From the NCBI GenBank assembly GCA_963696025.1, contig CAVOII010000014.1:806001-870000 (forward strand): a DNA stretch of 64,000 nucleotides. The letters are read 5' to 3'. The translations under genes and the position numbers were made by a program. Below, piece by piece: positions 1 to 8,489 of this stretch (position 1 is its first letter; each line of letters opens with the position of its first letter). Origin of the DNA: JABCYV01 sp963696025 (GTDB lineage: Bacteria; Acidobacteriota; Terriglobia; Terriglobales; Acidobacteriaceae). The notes beneath the pieces were generated by a model, which saw only the letters and a list, made by a program, of their open reading frames with translations, was not told where the DNA came from and did no database searches.

Positions 1-897
1 CCGGTCGCGGTTAAAGGTTCGAACTCCGAGACAGCCGTTGAGATGCCCAGCTTCTCGTCGCTCGACGACACTCAAGATCAGGACGCGACTGAAGGCGGCG
101 GCAGCAAGAAGAAGTTTTTGTTTGCGGCAGCTGCGGTAGTACTGGTCGCTGGATACTTTGGATGGACGAAGATGCATTCCACGACCGCGGCTCCTGCGGC
201 GCAGCAAGTTGCTCCGGCGCCCGCCACGTCATCCCAAGGCGTCGACCAGCAAGCAGCCGGTCTGCCGACAACGGACTCTCAATCCCCGTCGGAGGTAGTT
301 GAAGCACCCAGCAAAGAAGCTGCTGCCGCACCGGCAGCGAAGACGCCTCTAACAAAGCCTTCGGCCGCTGTTCCGAAGAAATCCTCCGATGCTGCTTCTG
401 CGCCCGATCAGGACGTCGACGCCGACAATACTCCGGCTCAGACAGCCATCGTGGTTCGGAACCAGAGGTCTAAATCATCTCCGTCAGATGCAGCCTCCGC
501 CGAAACAGTTCAAGCGCCGGCGCCTGAAGTCGTCGCCTCCAATACCAGTGATACAGCTATTTCCGGAATGTTGAGCACGGCTCCGGTGAATGTACCAACA
601 GCGGCTGCGCAGACGATCAAATTGTCGCAAGGGGTATCGCAGGGCTTGCTGGTGAAAAGGGTCCCGCCGGCGTATCCTCCGACCGCCAAACAAATGCACA
701 TTCAGGGCACGGTGCAGATCCAGGCGAATATCAGCAAAGACGGCAGCATTACCAACGTCAAGCTGCTGAGCGGGGATGCGACCCTGGGCCGCGCCGCCAT
801 GGATGCGGTTCGGCAGTGGAAATACAAGCCCTATGTCCTCAACGGTGAACCAATCGACATCCAAACCCAGGTCACCGTAATCTTCAAGCTCCCGTAG
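1..897 (+). CDS. TonB-family protein, 5' end cut by window edge
   Basis: The frame is open to the first base with no stop, so the 5' end lies outside the window; the first internal ATG is at base 43. After that ATG comes a short acidic cytoplasmic stretch, a basic KKK patch and one membrane segment (about residues 26-42). A long Ala/Pro/Ser-rich periplasmic linker follows, then a C-terminal TonB domain (about residues 200-284) with the typical PPAYPPTAKQMHIQGTV opening and AAMDAVRQWKYKP helix. The family links inner-membrane energy to outer-membrane transporters, but stand-alone TonB-like proteins are common in Acidobacteria and the partner is unknown. No exbB or exbD is nearby. The C-terminal domain call is firm; the true start is not visible. 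Confidence 0.85.
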   Translation, partial: PVAVKGSNSETAVEMPSFSSLDDTQDQDATEGGGSKKKFLFAAAAVVLVAGYFGWTKMHSTTAAPAAQQVAPAPATSSQGVDQQAAGLPTTDSQSPSEVVEAPSKEAAAAPAAKTPLTKPSAAVPKKSSDAASAPDQDVDADNTPAQTAIVVRNQRSKSSPSDAASAETVQAPAPEVVASNTSDTAISGMLSTAPVNVPTAAAQTIKLSQGVSQGLLVKRVPPAYPPTAKQMHIQGTVQIQANISKDGSITNVKLLSGDATLGRAAMDAVRQWKYKPYVLNGEPIDIQTQVTVIFKLP

Positions 898-923
898 AGT
901 CAAACTCGATATAAGTCAAACTT

Positions 924-959
924 GGCGGCGGGGAGATTTTGGTCTCCGTGCCGCTTTTT
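924..959 (+). terminator. Rho-independent terminator after the TonB-family gene
   Basis: A GC-rich stem pairs GCGGC and GGAGA with TCTCC and GCCGC around a short T-rich loop, and is followed directly by TTTTTG. It lies 27 bases past the TonB-family stop codon, as expected for an intrinsic terminator. Confidence 0.75.
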
Positions 960-1080
960 GTTTTTGTGCTATGACAATGCCCGCGCAAATCCTCGCTGCG
1001 GCCGGAAAAACGGCTGGCGCTCGGGATGACGCCGGACAGAAGCGGCATACGGTCAGCACCCAAGCTGTTCCTCGCCAAGA

Positions 1081-1086
1081 TATAAT
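1081..1086 (+). promoter_or_regulatory. Possible -10 element of the uvrB promoter
   Basis: A perfect TATAAT hexamer sits about 87 bases before the uvrB start. No convincing -35 hexamer stands 16-18 bases upstream, so this is only a candidate. Confidence 0.3.
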
Positions 1087-1172
1087 CAAGAGATGTCCAC
1101 TCGCTGAAATTCACTTCTGTGAGGGTAGGAGTAAGGCATAAGAGCTAGAGGCCAAGAGCCCAGAGCTGTCGC

Positions 1173-3164
1173 ATGGACTTCAAACTAGTCAGTGATTACA
1201 AGCCGCGTGGTGATCAGGCAACGGCGATTGAGTCTTTATCTAGAGGTCTGTTCGATCGCGAACAACACCAGGTCCTGCTTGGCGTTACTGGTTCAGGCAA
1301 GACTTACACCATGGCGAAGGTGATCGAGGCGGTGAACCGGCCGACCATTGTCATGGCGCATAACAAGACCCTCGCGGCCCAGCTCTATCATGAATTCAAA
1401 AGCTTTTTTCCGCACAATGCGGTGGAATATTTCGTCTCGTACTACGACTACTACCAGCCCGAAGCATATGTTCCGGCAGCTGACCTCTACATCGAGAAGG
1501 AAGCTACCATCAATGATGAACTCGATAAGCTGCGACTTTCGGCCACGCGATCGCTTTTTGAACGACGGGATTGCCTGATCGTGGCCTCGGTGAGTTGCAT
1601 TTACGGCCTGGGTTCGCCGGAGGCGTACTACGGGATGCTGCTCTTTCTGGAAAAAGGGCAGAAGATCAAGCGCGAGGACATCACCCGCAAGCTGGTGGAA
1701 ATTCTCTACGAGCGAACCGATGGCGACTTCCGGCGCGGCACCTTCCGCGTGCGCGGTGACGTGATTGAGATCTTTCCTACATACGACGACATGGCTTATC
1801 GCGTGGAACTATGGGGCGACGAAGTTGAGTCACTCTCCCAGATTGATCCGCTTTTCGGCACGGTTAGACAGAAATACATGCGCCTGCCGATTTATCCCAA
1901 GACTCATTACGTGATGAAGCCGGAGACTCGGAATAAAGCCGTCGAGTCAATTAAGGAAGAGCTGAAGTGGTGGGAGGCAGAACTGGAGAAGCGGGGCCGG
2001 CTGGTGGAAGCGCAACGCATTCACCAGCGCACCATGTATGACTTGGAGATGATCCGGGCGATGGGTTACTGCCATGGCATTGAAAACTATTCGCGGCACT
2101 TTACTGGTCGCTTGCCGGGAGAGCCTCCGCCTACGCTGCTGGATTATTTTCCACGCGACTACCTGATGTTCATTGACGAATCGCACCAAACCGTGCCCCA
2201 GTTGCACGGCATGTATCACGGCGACCGCTCGCGCAAGGAAACGCTGGTGGAGTACGGATTTCGTATGCCCTCGGCGCTGGACAATCGTCCTCTGACTTTT
2301 GAAGAGTTCGAGCATCGAATGAACCAGATGATTTATGTTTCGGCGACGCCGGGCCCGTACGAGTTGACGAAATCCGCCGGAGTGGTGGTGGAGCAGATCC
2401 TTCGACCGACAGGTTTGGTCGATCCGCCAACTGAGGTTCGTCCGGTAAAAGGACAAATCGACGACCTGCTGCATGAAATCCGCAATCGGGTGGCGCGCGG
2501 CGAGAGAGTGCTGGTCACCACGCTCACCAAACGCATGGCTGAAGACTTGGCTGAGTACTACAGCGAAGTTGGCGTGAAATGCCGCTACATGCATTCGGAG
2601 ATCGAGACTCTGGAGCGGGTGAAAATCCTCCGCGATCTGCGCAAAGGCGAGTTTGATGTGCTGATCGGAATCAATCTGCTGCGCGAAGGCCTCGATCTAC
2701 CCGAAGTTTCCCTGGTGGCGATTCTGGATGCAGATAAAGAGGGCTTCCTGCGCTCGGGTGGTTCCCTGATTCAGACCATCGGCCGCTGCGCCCGCAATCT
2801 GAATGGGCGGGCGATCCTCTACGCCGACCGCATGACGGACTCGATGAACAAAGCCATCGGCGAGACTGACCGCCGGCGAGCGATCCAGCAGGCTTACAAC
2901 GAAGCCAATGGGATTACGCCGGAATCCATCGTGCGGCCGCTGGACATGTCGCTGGCGCGCATCGTTGAAGCTGATTATGCTGACTTGACCGGAGATGAAG
3001 CCGAGGGCCTACCCGAATTCAAATCCCAGGAAGAACTGGATGCCTACGTCGTCAAACTGGAGAGCGACATGCGGGAGGCGGCCAAGCGATTTGAATTCGA
3101 AAAGGCGGCCAAGCTGAGAGATACGATCAAGGAGTTGAGGACGAAGGAGTTTTTGTTCGCGTAA
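1173..3164 (+). CDS. uvrB: UvrABC system protein B (excinuclease subunit)
   Basis: UvrB is the damage-verifying ATPase of nucleotide excision repair: it is loaded by UvrA and recruits UvrC. At 663 residues it has the normal family length. It shows Walker A GVTGSGKTYT near residue 40, the beta-hairpin signature YYDYYQPEAYVP near residue 92, an FIDESH Walker B, helicase motifs including SATPGPYEL and TIGRCARN, and a C-terminal UVR domain (AAKRFEFEKAAKLRD) that binds UvrC. The ATG start matches the standard N-terminus (FKLVSDYKPRGDQ). It stands alone, with terminators on both sides, and converges with the operon that begins beyond 3365. Confidence 0.98.
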   Translation: MDFKLVSDYKPRGDQATAIESLSRGLFDREQHQVLLGVTGSGKTYTMAKVIEAVNRPTIVMAHNKTLAAQLYHEFKSFFPHNAVEYFVSYYDYYQPEAYVPAADLYIEKEATINDELDKLRLSATRSLFERRDCLIVASVSCIYGLGSPEAYYGMLLFLEKGQKIKREDITRKLVEILYERTDGDFRRGTFRVRGDVIEIFPTYDDMAYRVELWGDEVESLSQIDPLFGTVRQKYMRLPIYPKTHYVMKPETRNKAVESIKEELKWWEAELEKRGRLVEAQRIHQRTMYDLEMIRAMGYCHGIENYSRHFTGRLPGEPPPTLLDYFPRDYLMFIDESHQTVPQLHGMYHGDRSRKETLVEYGFRMPSALDNRPLTFEEFEHRMNQMIYVSATPGPYELTKSAGVVVEQILRPTGLVDPPTEVRPVKGQIDDLLHEIRNRVARGERVLVTTLTKRMAEDLAEYYSEVGVKCRYMHSEIETLERVKILRDLRKGEFDVLIGINLLREGLDLPEVSLVAILDADKEGFLRSGGSLIQTIGRCARNLNGRAILYADRMTDSMNKAIGETDRRRAIQQAYNEANGITPESIVRPLDMSLARIVEADYADLTGDEAEGLPEFKSQEELDAYVVKLESDMREAAKRFEFEKAAKLRDTIKELRTKEFLFA

Positions 3165-3217
3165 GCGCAATGGGTCGGCTGGCCCGGACTACGCGTTCGT
3201 TTTTACTCCCGAGGGTG

Positions 3218-3249
3218 CCCCGTCCAGGCTCCGCTTGGGCGGGGATTTT
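3218..3249 (+). terminator. Rho-independent terminator after uvrB
   Basis: A ten-pair stem (CCCCGTCCAG with TTGGGCGGGG, including one or two G-T pairs) is followed by ATTTTCT. It lies between convergent genes and is probably the uvrB terminator; the T-run is short. Confidence 0.5.
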
Positions 3250-3365
3250 CTCGATGGAGCGTGTGCTCGTGTCACGGGAAGACGTCAACTTCCCCACACT
3301 GACGTCGAAAAGCACGACGTTAGGATGAAGTACCCGACCGGAGCCGGGGTGACGTTTTTGTTTTC

Positions 3366-4232
3366 CTATCGTCCGCTCTTCGCTCCAGCCGCCAGCGGCT
3401 TCTGGTAAATGACGTAGTCTTTGTTCTTGTGGGAGTTGAACGATACATCTGCGGCAGGGAGTTTTTCTCTTTGCCCCAGGAAGAGATATCCGCCGGGTTG
3501 CAGATAAAGGTGCAAGCGCTGGGTGAGCGCAACCCGCTGCGCGGCGGAAAACCGCGGTAAAACGTCCATGCAGAAGATGCAATCAAACTGCCCGAGGTAA
3601 GCGGGCTGGGCCAGGTTGATGGTTGAAAATGTCACCAGGTTTCGCAGTCGCGGCTTTACCAGGAAATGCTCGCCGACTCTCGCAAAGTAAGTTTGCAGTA
3701 TATGGCGTGGAATGCTCTGGAGCTCGCTCTCGGGATACAGGCCGCGCTTGGCGGCTTCCAGAGCATGTTGGCCAATATCGGTGGCGACAACGTGCACCTG
3801 ACATCCACCATTACCGTTATTACCGTTCGTTGCTTCGCAGACCGATATTGCAATTGAGTATGGTTCTTCTCCAGTAGAGCAACCCGCGCTCCATATGCGA
3901 AGTGCACGCGGATGGTCGCTCGTGCGCCTTTGCAGCAAGTCGGGCAGGGCCAATTTGGCCAGCGATTCGAAAGCGGCGGGATAACGAAAGAACCCGGTCG
4001 CTCCGTCGAGCAACCGCCCAGCCAGGCTTTCGCACTCCGCATCCGACGAACGCACTCGAACTAATAGCTCTTCCACTGATCCCAGGTGCTGCGATTTCAG
4101 GAACTCTCCGGCGACCGCGATCAGGGTTTCGGTCTCCGTATCGAGCAACACGCCGGTTTTGCGCTCCAGGAGGAGACGGAGTTCGGAGAGTTCGTGCTCC
4201 AGCATCGCCACGGTCGTGGACAGTTTGTGCAT
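3366..4232 (-). CDS. Divergent CheR-type methyltransferase
   Basis: The 288-residue protein resembles CheR chemoreceptor glutamate methyltransferases. It has a short helical N-terminal part, FFRY near residue 81, the S-adenosylmethionine loop SAGCSTGEEPYS near residue 115, ATDIG near 150 and a C-terminal LQPGGYLFLG strand. The usual CRNV motif of CheR reads CMDV here (about residue 221), and the N-terminal methylation-substrate domain is poorly conserved. The ATG was chosen because GGGAG lies 8 bases upstream; an upstream TTG would add 28 unlikely residues. It is the last gene of a minus-strand operon with a PilZ-like protein and a receiver/HisKA protein, so its target may not be a classical chemoreceptor. 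A complete cheR also lies in the chemosensory operon about 11 kb away. Confidence 0.8.
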   Translation of the reverse strand: MHKLSTTVAMLEHELSELRLLLERKTGVLLDTETETLIAVAGEFLKSQHLGSVEELLVRVRSSDAECESLAGRLLDGATGFFRYPAAFESLAKLALPDLLQRRTSDHPRALRIWSAGCSTGEEPYSIAISVCEATNGNNGNGGCQVHVVATDIGQHALEAAKRGLYPESELQSIPRHILQTYFARVGEHFLVKPRLRNLVTFSTINLAQPAYLGQFDCIFCMDVLPRFSAAQRVALTQRLHLYLQPGGYLFLGQREKLPAADVSFNSHKNKDYVIYQKPLAAGAKSGR

Positions 4233-4329
4233 AAGTGACACTCCCGTCGCCAAAACCGAACAGCCATCACCTGCATTGGCGCGGTTCCTGCCGGCGTCTT
4301 CGTGGGGGAGGGCCAACCTCAGCCGGCCG

Positions 4330-5034
4330 CTACAAACTGGCAGCCGTAGCCTGCGACTTCATTCCCGAATCTCTCTCTGCCTGTCGCTCCACAACGTTCA
4401 GTTCTTTCTCGATGGAGGAAAACCGCTGCAGGATTTCATGCATACGCACCGACATGGTACGAATGGTTTCGATCTGCGAGCGCGCCACGGCGGAAAATGA
4501 TCCCGACTCCAACAGCAGCAGTTCCGAGTTGCCGAGCACCGACGTGAGGGCATTGTTCAGGGTGTGGCGCATCTCGAGCACGTAACGGCCGAGCGTCGCC
4601 TGGCGCTCGAGTATTTTGTTGGCTTGCTCAGCGCGATGGGCGCGTCCCATGACCTCGCAGAGTCGCAGAGCTTCCGCCGCCACCAGCACCAGGGCGTCCA
4701 GCCAGCCTTCGTGCTGCCGCAGCACCATAATCCGAGGCTGCGTCTCGCGCACAACCTGGGCGGATTGATTTCGCTCACACACGAACACCACCGTTTTCCC
4801 CGACGGAGTTAGGGCCTGGAGCACCGCCAGAAAAGCCTCAGGGCGCACCGCGCCCACAATCGCCAACTCGAAAGTGTCCGGGGCGAGGTCTCGGCAGAGA
4901 TCGCCACTCATCAGAGTAAACGGCGGCACGCTACGCTCAGCCTGCCAGCGCCCCACTACGGAGCGCGAAAACTCCCGGTCGTCAGAAACAATCAGGACGG
5001 TGGGCTGCTCCACTCTTTCGTTCTCTGTTTTCAT
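4330..5034 (-). CDS. Receiver-like/HisKA protein without an ATPase domain
   Basis: The first ~125 of 234 residues look like a response-regulator receiver fold (VLIVSDD at the start of strand 1), but the usual phosphoacceptor position reads LAIVGA with no Asp. A coiled linker leads to a HisKA-like dimerisation helix, LEMRHTLNNALTSVLGNSEL, with a candidate His at residue 157 in the H-x2-N-N context seen in hybrid kinases. The protein then ends: there is no HATPase_c domain, so it cannot phosphorylate itself. It may be a phosphotransfer or scaffold protein that pairs with another kinase; that is inference. It lies 8 bases after the unknown helical protein and 97 bases before the CheR-like gene. 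Confidence 0.75.
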   Translation of the reverse strand: MKTENERVEQPTVLIVSDDREFSRSVVGRWQAERSVPPFTLMSGDLCRDLAPDTFELAIVGAVRPEAFLAVLQALTPSGKTVVFVCERNQSAQVVRETQPRIMVLRQHEGWLDALVLVAAEALRLCEVMGRAHRAEQANKILERQATLGRYVLEMRHTLNNALTSVLGNSELLLLESGSFSAVARSQIETIRTMSVRMHEILQRFSSIEKELNVVERQAERDSGMKSQATAASL

Positions 5035-5042
5035 GAGGGGCT

Positions 5043-6095
5043 CTAACTGTTGCCGTCATCCTCGGATCCAACCGGATGTCCGGCGGCATCCTGATCCCAC
5101 CCCTGCGCACCCGCGGAAACTTCGAATTCAGCCACATCACGGGTTGGGGCAGCGTGGGCGCTGGCGGCAGCTGCCCGAGCTTGTGGAGCAGCTTCGTCTA
5201 ATGGCTTGCGTACCGCGCCCTTGGTGCTCCGCGCCAGTGCCGCATCGACTACATTGCGCAGGTCCACTAACATACGCAGGGGCTGGCCGGAGGAATACTC
5301 AGCGTGAAACATCACCTTCCAGGACTGGCAGATCATGCGCAGTCGCACAATAGGCTCATCGGCGGAAAACTGGGCAGCACGGCAATCCAGAGTACTGACG
5401 CCGCGACCTTCCAGGTCGCGCAATCCATCCAAAATGGCATTCAGATCCTGGTGCATCAGGCGGAAGAAGACCCGGCGCATCAAAAAGCTGAAGCGGGCAA
5501 ACGCAATCATGGCAACCGGCTGAAAGTAATTTTCAGCGCAGGAAACTTTGAGCTTTCTTCCCTTTTCCAGAATGCCGCTGCCGAGCAGCTCGTTCAGGCT
5601 GCGGCAACTGTCGGCGGACTGCAGGTACTCGTCCAGCGGTTTGAGCCACTCCGACACCGTCAGGTCCGACGCGGACAGCACTGCATCAAGCACCTGGGCT
5701 ACGTAGTCGATGTCCACATCCCCATCCTCCAAGCGTGATGGGGCGCAATGCGAAAAGAACTGCACCAGCAGGAAATCGATCTTGTCGCGGTCGGAAGGAT
5801 TGCGCTGCTCCTTATGCAGATGGTGCTCGAGCAAGGCGCGCAAAGCTTCCTCGCTGGTCAGCGTGGTGGTTTGCAGAAATTGCCGCAATTGATGTACCTG
5901 GATGCGCTGGTCCATCTCCAGAAACCACTGGCGGGCCAGCTCGACGGATTCCTGCGGCGGAGCCTCGACGCACGACTCCAGGTCGCTGCAGGGCGGCATG
6001 TCGATCACGAACTCGCGAGCCAGGGCCGCGTACAAGGGATGGAGCAGGCGCGCAGCGCGCCACTCGGCGTTCAACTCTTGAGGTGTGGCAGTCAT
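5043..6095 (-). CDS. Hypothetical helical protein in a signalling operon
   Basis: I do not recognise this 350-residue protein. It has no signal peptide or membrane segment, reads as mostly helical and ends in an Ala-rich low-complexity tail of about 60 residues. The ATG was chosen because it overlaps the stop codon of the upstream PilZ-like gene as ATGA, implying translational coupling; an in-frame ATG 15 bases upstream is possible. Its position between a PilZ-like protein and a receiver/HisKA protein suggests a role in the same signalling pathway. No catalytic motif is visible. Confidence 0.7.
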   Translation of the reverse strand: MTATPQELNAEWRAARLLHPLYAALAREFVIDMPPCSDLESCVEAPPQESVELARQWFLEMDQRIQVHQLRQFLQTTTLTSEEALRALLEHHLHKEQRNPSDRDKIDFLLVQFFSHCAPSRLEDGDVDIDYVAQVLDAVLSASDLTVSEWLKPLDEYLQSADSCRSLNELLGSGILEKGRKLKVSCAENYFQPVAMIAFARFSFLMRRVFFRLMHQDLNAILDGLRDLEGRGVSTLDCRAAQFSADEPIVRLRMICQSWKVMFHAEYSSGQPLRMLVDLRNVVDAALARSTKGAVRKPLDEAAPQARAAAASAHAAPTRDVAEFEVSAGAQGWDQDAAGHPVGSEDDGNS

Positions 6096-6445
6096 GGTTT
6101 GACAATCCAATTCGTCACTTCCCGGGTAAAGCGCGCCGCGACCGCGGTACGTCCGCCGGTATACTGCAGCGCTACGACTGAGACTTCTATATCCAGCGTG
6201 CCGTCAGAATTCTGTACCCGCAGCATGTCGGCAAATTCCAGAGGCAAGGTCGAGACAAAGAGCACTTCGCGCGATGTGCCAAATTCGATCACCGTGCTCT
6301 CGGTGAAGGCGCTCCCTTCATCTACAACCCGAGTCAGGCGAATCGGAATACGGACTGGACTGGCCGCGGGAAAAAACTTGGCCAGTTTGGCGGTAGAGCT
6401 TTCTCGTGGCGAGCGGGCTCGAGCAGCAGCCTCTTTTGTGGACAC
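6092..6445 (-). CDS. PilZ-like small protein
   Basis: The 117-residue protein has a beta-rich pattern (RIPIRLTRVV, then FTESTVIEFGTSREVLFVS and LDIEVSVVALQY) that fits a divergent PilZ or PilZ-like barrel. The RxxxR and D/NxSxxG residues that bind cyclic di-GMP in true PilZ domains are not clearly present, so ligand binding is uncertain. The GTG start has GAGG seven bases upstream. It is the first gene of the four-gene minus-strand operon and overlaps the next gene by ATGA. Confidence 0.5.
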   Translation of the reverse strand: MSTKEAAARARSPRESSTAKLAKFFPAASPVRIPIRLTRVVDEGSAFTESTVIEFGTSREVLFVSTLPLEFADMLRVQNSDGTLDIEVSVVALQYTGGRTAVAARFTREVTNWIVKP

Positions 6446-6684
6446 TGATTGCCTCGATCTTCCCAGGGTCGACGCGACCTGGGTCCCCGGGCCTGCCGGT
6501 TAGCATGGCTTCGGCACCCAGAGCGCATCGCAGGGAACGATGCACGACCGCAACCAAAGTCATGAGTTATCCAAACTATTGATTATCCAAGGGATGGTTC
6601 GGAGCAATGTCGGGTCGTATCAGCGTATGCCGACCTTTTCGTCTCACAATGAAACACCGTCTCAGCCACATACTTGTTAGGAGT

Positions 6685-8091
6685 TTACTGTAGCGCCGCG
6701 GTGGGCGGCAGAGGTTCCCTTGATCCAATGTTGTAGCGCTTGAGCTTGCGATAAAGAGTGGCACGGCTGATGCCCAGCATCTTGCCGGCAAGGGCTTTGT
6801 CTCCCTTCACTTGCTCGAATACGCGCTGAATGGTCGCTCGTTCGATATCCTCGAGATCCGTGGTAGAAAGTCCCGACGAAGAGGATTCGCCACTCGGATC
6901 CATTCCAGGCGAGGCCGACGCAATAGCGGGCGGCAGGTCGCTGATGTCGACGATCCGCCGGTCTCCTAAAGCAACCGCACGCTCAATACAGTTTTCCAGC
7001 TCGCGCACGTTGCCCGGCCACTCGTACTGCAGCAGGGATTTCATGGCCGCTGTGGTGACTTGGATTGAGTCTCCTTTGGCATAGCGGTCAAGAAACCAGT
7101 GCACCAGCATTGGAATATCTGAGCGGCGCTCACGCAGCGAAGGCAAGTGCACCGTGACTACGTTGAGACGGAAGTATAAGTCTTTGCGGAAAGTACCGTT
7201 TCTATATTCCGCCTCAAGATCACGGTTGGTGGCGGCAATCACGCGGACATCGACTTTTATCTTTTGATTGCTGCCCACCGGGCGAACTTCCTTCTCCTGC
7301 AAGACTCGCAGCAGTTTGGCTTGCATCTCGGGGGGAAGCTCACCGATTTCGTCAAGAAAAATTGTGCCGGCGTTGGCCGATTGAAACAATCCCGTCTTTG
7401 CTTTCACCGCTCCGGTAAAGGCACCCTTCTCATAGCCGAAAAGCTCACTCTCAATCAAGGTGGGAACAAGCGAGCCGCAATCTACGGCAACAAACGGGCG
7501 ATTGGCCAGCGAACCGCGAAAATGGATGGCGCGCGCCACGAGTTCCTTTCCGGTTCCACTCTCGCCCGCGATCAGCACCGGAGTGCGAGTATCTTTCAGG
7601 CGCGAGATCATGCGCAGGACGTCCTGAATTTTGGCGGAGGAACCCACGATCCCATGGAGCTCGGTTTCAGTGTCCACGCGCTCCCGCAGGAACTGGTTCT
7701 CCTCCATCAGGCGAATCTTCTCCGCCATCCGCCGCAAGAACAGGCGCAGCTCTTCCAATGGCGAAAAAGGCTTGCTGATGTAGTCATAGGCCCCGAGCTT
7801 CATGGCCTGTACCGCGGTTTCGACCGATCCGTGACCGGTCATCACCGCAATCTCGGAGCGGGGAAGCATTTTCTTCACTCTTTCCAGGAACTCAAGTCCG
7901 GACATGTGCGGCATCACCATGTCGGTGAGAATGATGTGTGCGGGCTGCTCCTCCAGCAGCGCGAGAGCCGATTCGCCGCTCCCCGCTTCCATGCAGGCAA
8001 ATCCGAGAGCCTCGCCCACGGTCATGCAGAGCTTGCGGATACTCTGCTCGTCGTCAACGATCAAAAGCCGAATGCGCAGGTCATCATTCAC
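6685..8091 (-). CDS. NtrC-family sigma54-dependent response regulator
   Basis: The 468-residue activator has three domains. A receiver (1-120) carries the acidic pair in IVDDEQ, the phosphoacceptor in LTDMVMP and the Lys of ISKPF. An AAA+ domain (about 145-385) has Walker A GESGTGKE, the sigma54-contacting GAFTGA loop, Walker B FLDEIGEL and an arginine finger region. A Fis-type helix-turn-helix (about 425-460) ends LAGKMLGISRATLYRKLK. The GTG start overlaps the stop of the upstream single-domain receiver as GTGA. It is the last gene of the histidine-kinase operon. Given the sigma54-type promoter and dyads beyond the other end of the operon, it may activate the divergent chemosensory operon; that link is inference. 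Confidence 0.93.
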   Translation of the reverse strand: MNDDLRIRLLIVDDEQSIRKLCMTVGEALGFACMEAGSGESALALLEEQPAHIILTDMVMPHMSGLEFLERVKKMLPRSEIAVMTGHGSVETAVQAMKLGAYDYISKPFSPLEELRLFLRRMAEKIRLMEENQFLRERVDTETELHGIVGSSAKIQDVLRMISRLKDTRTPVLIAGESGTGKELVARAIHFRGSLANRPFVAVDCGSLVPTLIESELFGYEKGAFTGAVKAKTGLFQSANAGTIFLDEIGELPPEMQAKLLRVLQEKEVRPVGSNQKIKVDVRVIAATNRDLEAEYRNGTFRKDLYFRLNVVTVHLPSLRERRSDIPMLVHWFLDRYAKGDSIQVTTAAMKSLLQYEWPGNVRELENCIERAVALGDRRIVDISDLPPAIASASPGMDPSGESSSSGLSTTDLEDIERATIQRVFEQVKGDKALAGKMLGISRATLYRKLKRYNIGSREPLPPTAALQ

Positions 8092-8489
8092 AGGGCCTTC
8101 CCCATAGTTTTTTCCACAACCGAAAGGAATTGCTGGACGCGAAATGGTTTTTCGACACACGGCACGCCAGTATCGCGCAGGGTGGCTACGGTTTCTTCGT
8201 TGGCAATATCGCCCGTGATGAAGATTATGCGAGACGCCAGTTCAGGACGGTTGCGCACGACCCAAGCGTGGACATCTGCGCCATTGACGCCCCCTGGGGT
8301 GCGCATATCCGAAACCACACCGAGGAATTCTCCACCTTCTAGCAGGCGGAGGCCGTCGGCTCCGGACTCGGTGCAGACGACGGCGTATCCGTTGCGTTCC
8401 AAAGTAGCGCGGACGTATGCCATCACGGCGGGCTCGTCCTCAATCAGCAACACCGGCAGGGTGATGGGCTTGATTGCAGAAAGTGTCAT
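8088..8489 (-). CDS. Single-domain response regulator
   Basis: The 133-residue protein is one receiver domain with the acidic pair in LLIEDEP, the phosphoacceptor in VVSDMRTP, the conserved Thr in FITGD and Lys in VEKPF. It has no output domain, so it probably relays phosphate or competes for it. The ATG follows the kinase stop codon as TGATG; a GTG three bases upstream is an alternative. It lies between the large histidine kinase and the NtrC-type activator, both joined by overlapping codons, so the three are probably made together and may form one phosphorelay. Confidence 0.9.
   Translation of the reverse strand: MTLSAIKPITLPVLLIEDEPAVMAYVRATLERNGYAVVCTESGADGLRLLEGGEFLGVVSDMRTPGGVNGADVHAWVVRNRPELASRIIFITGDIANEETVATLRDTGVPCVEKPFRVQQFLSVVEKTMGKAL

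Noticed and set aside
884..1114. A minus-strand frame over the TonB-family gene terminator
   Set aside because: It crosses the terminator hairpin, is very short and has no domain pattern.
6318..6563. An 81-codon minus-strand frame before the PilZ-like gene
   Set aside because: It overlaps the PilZ-like gene in another frame, and that gene has its own GAGG-supported start.
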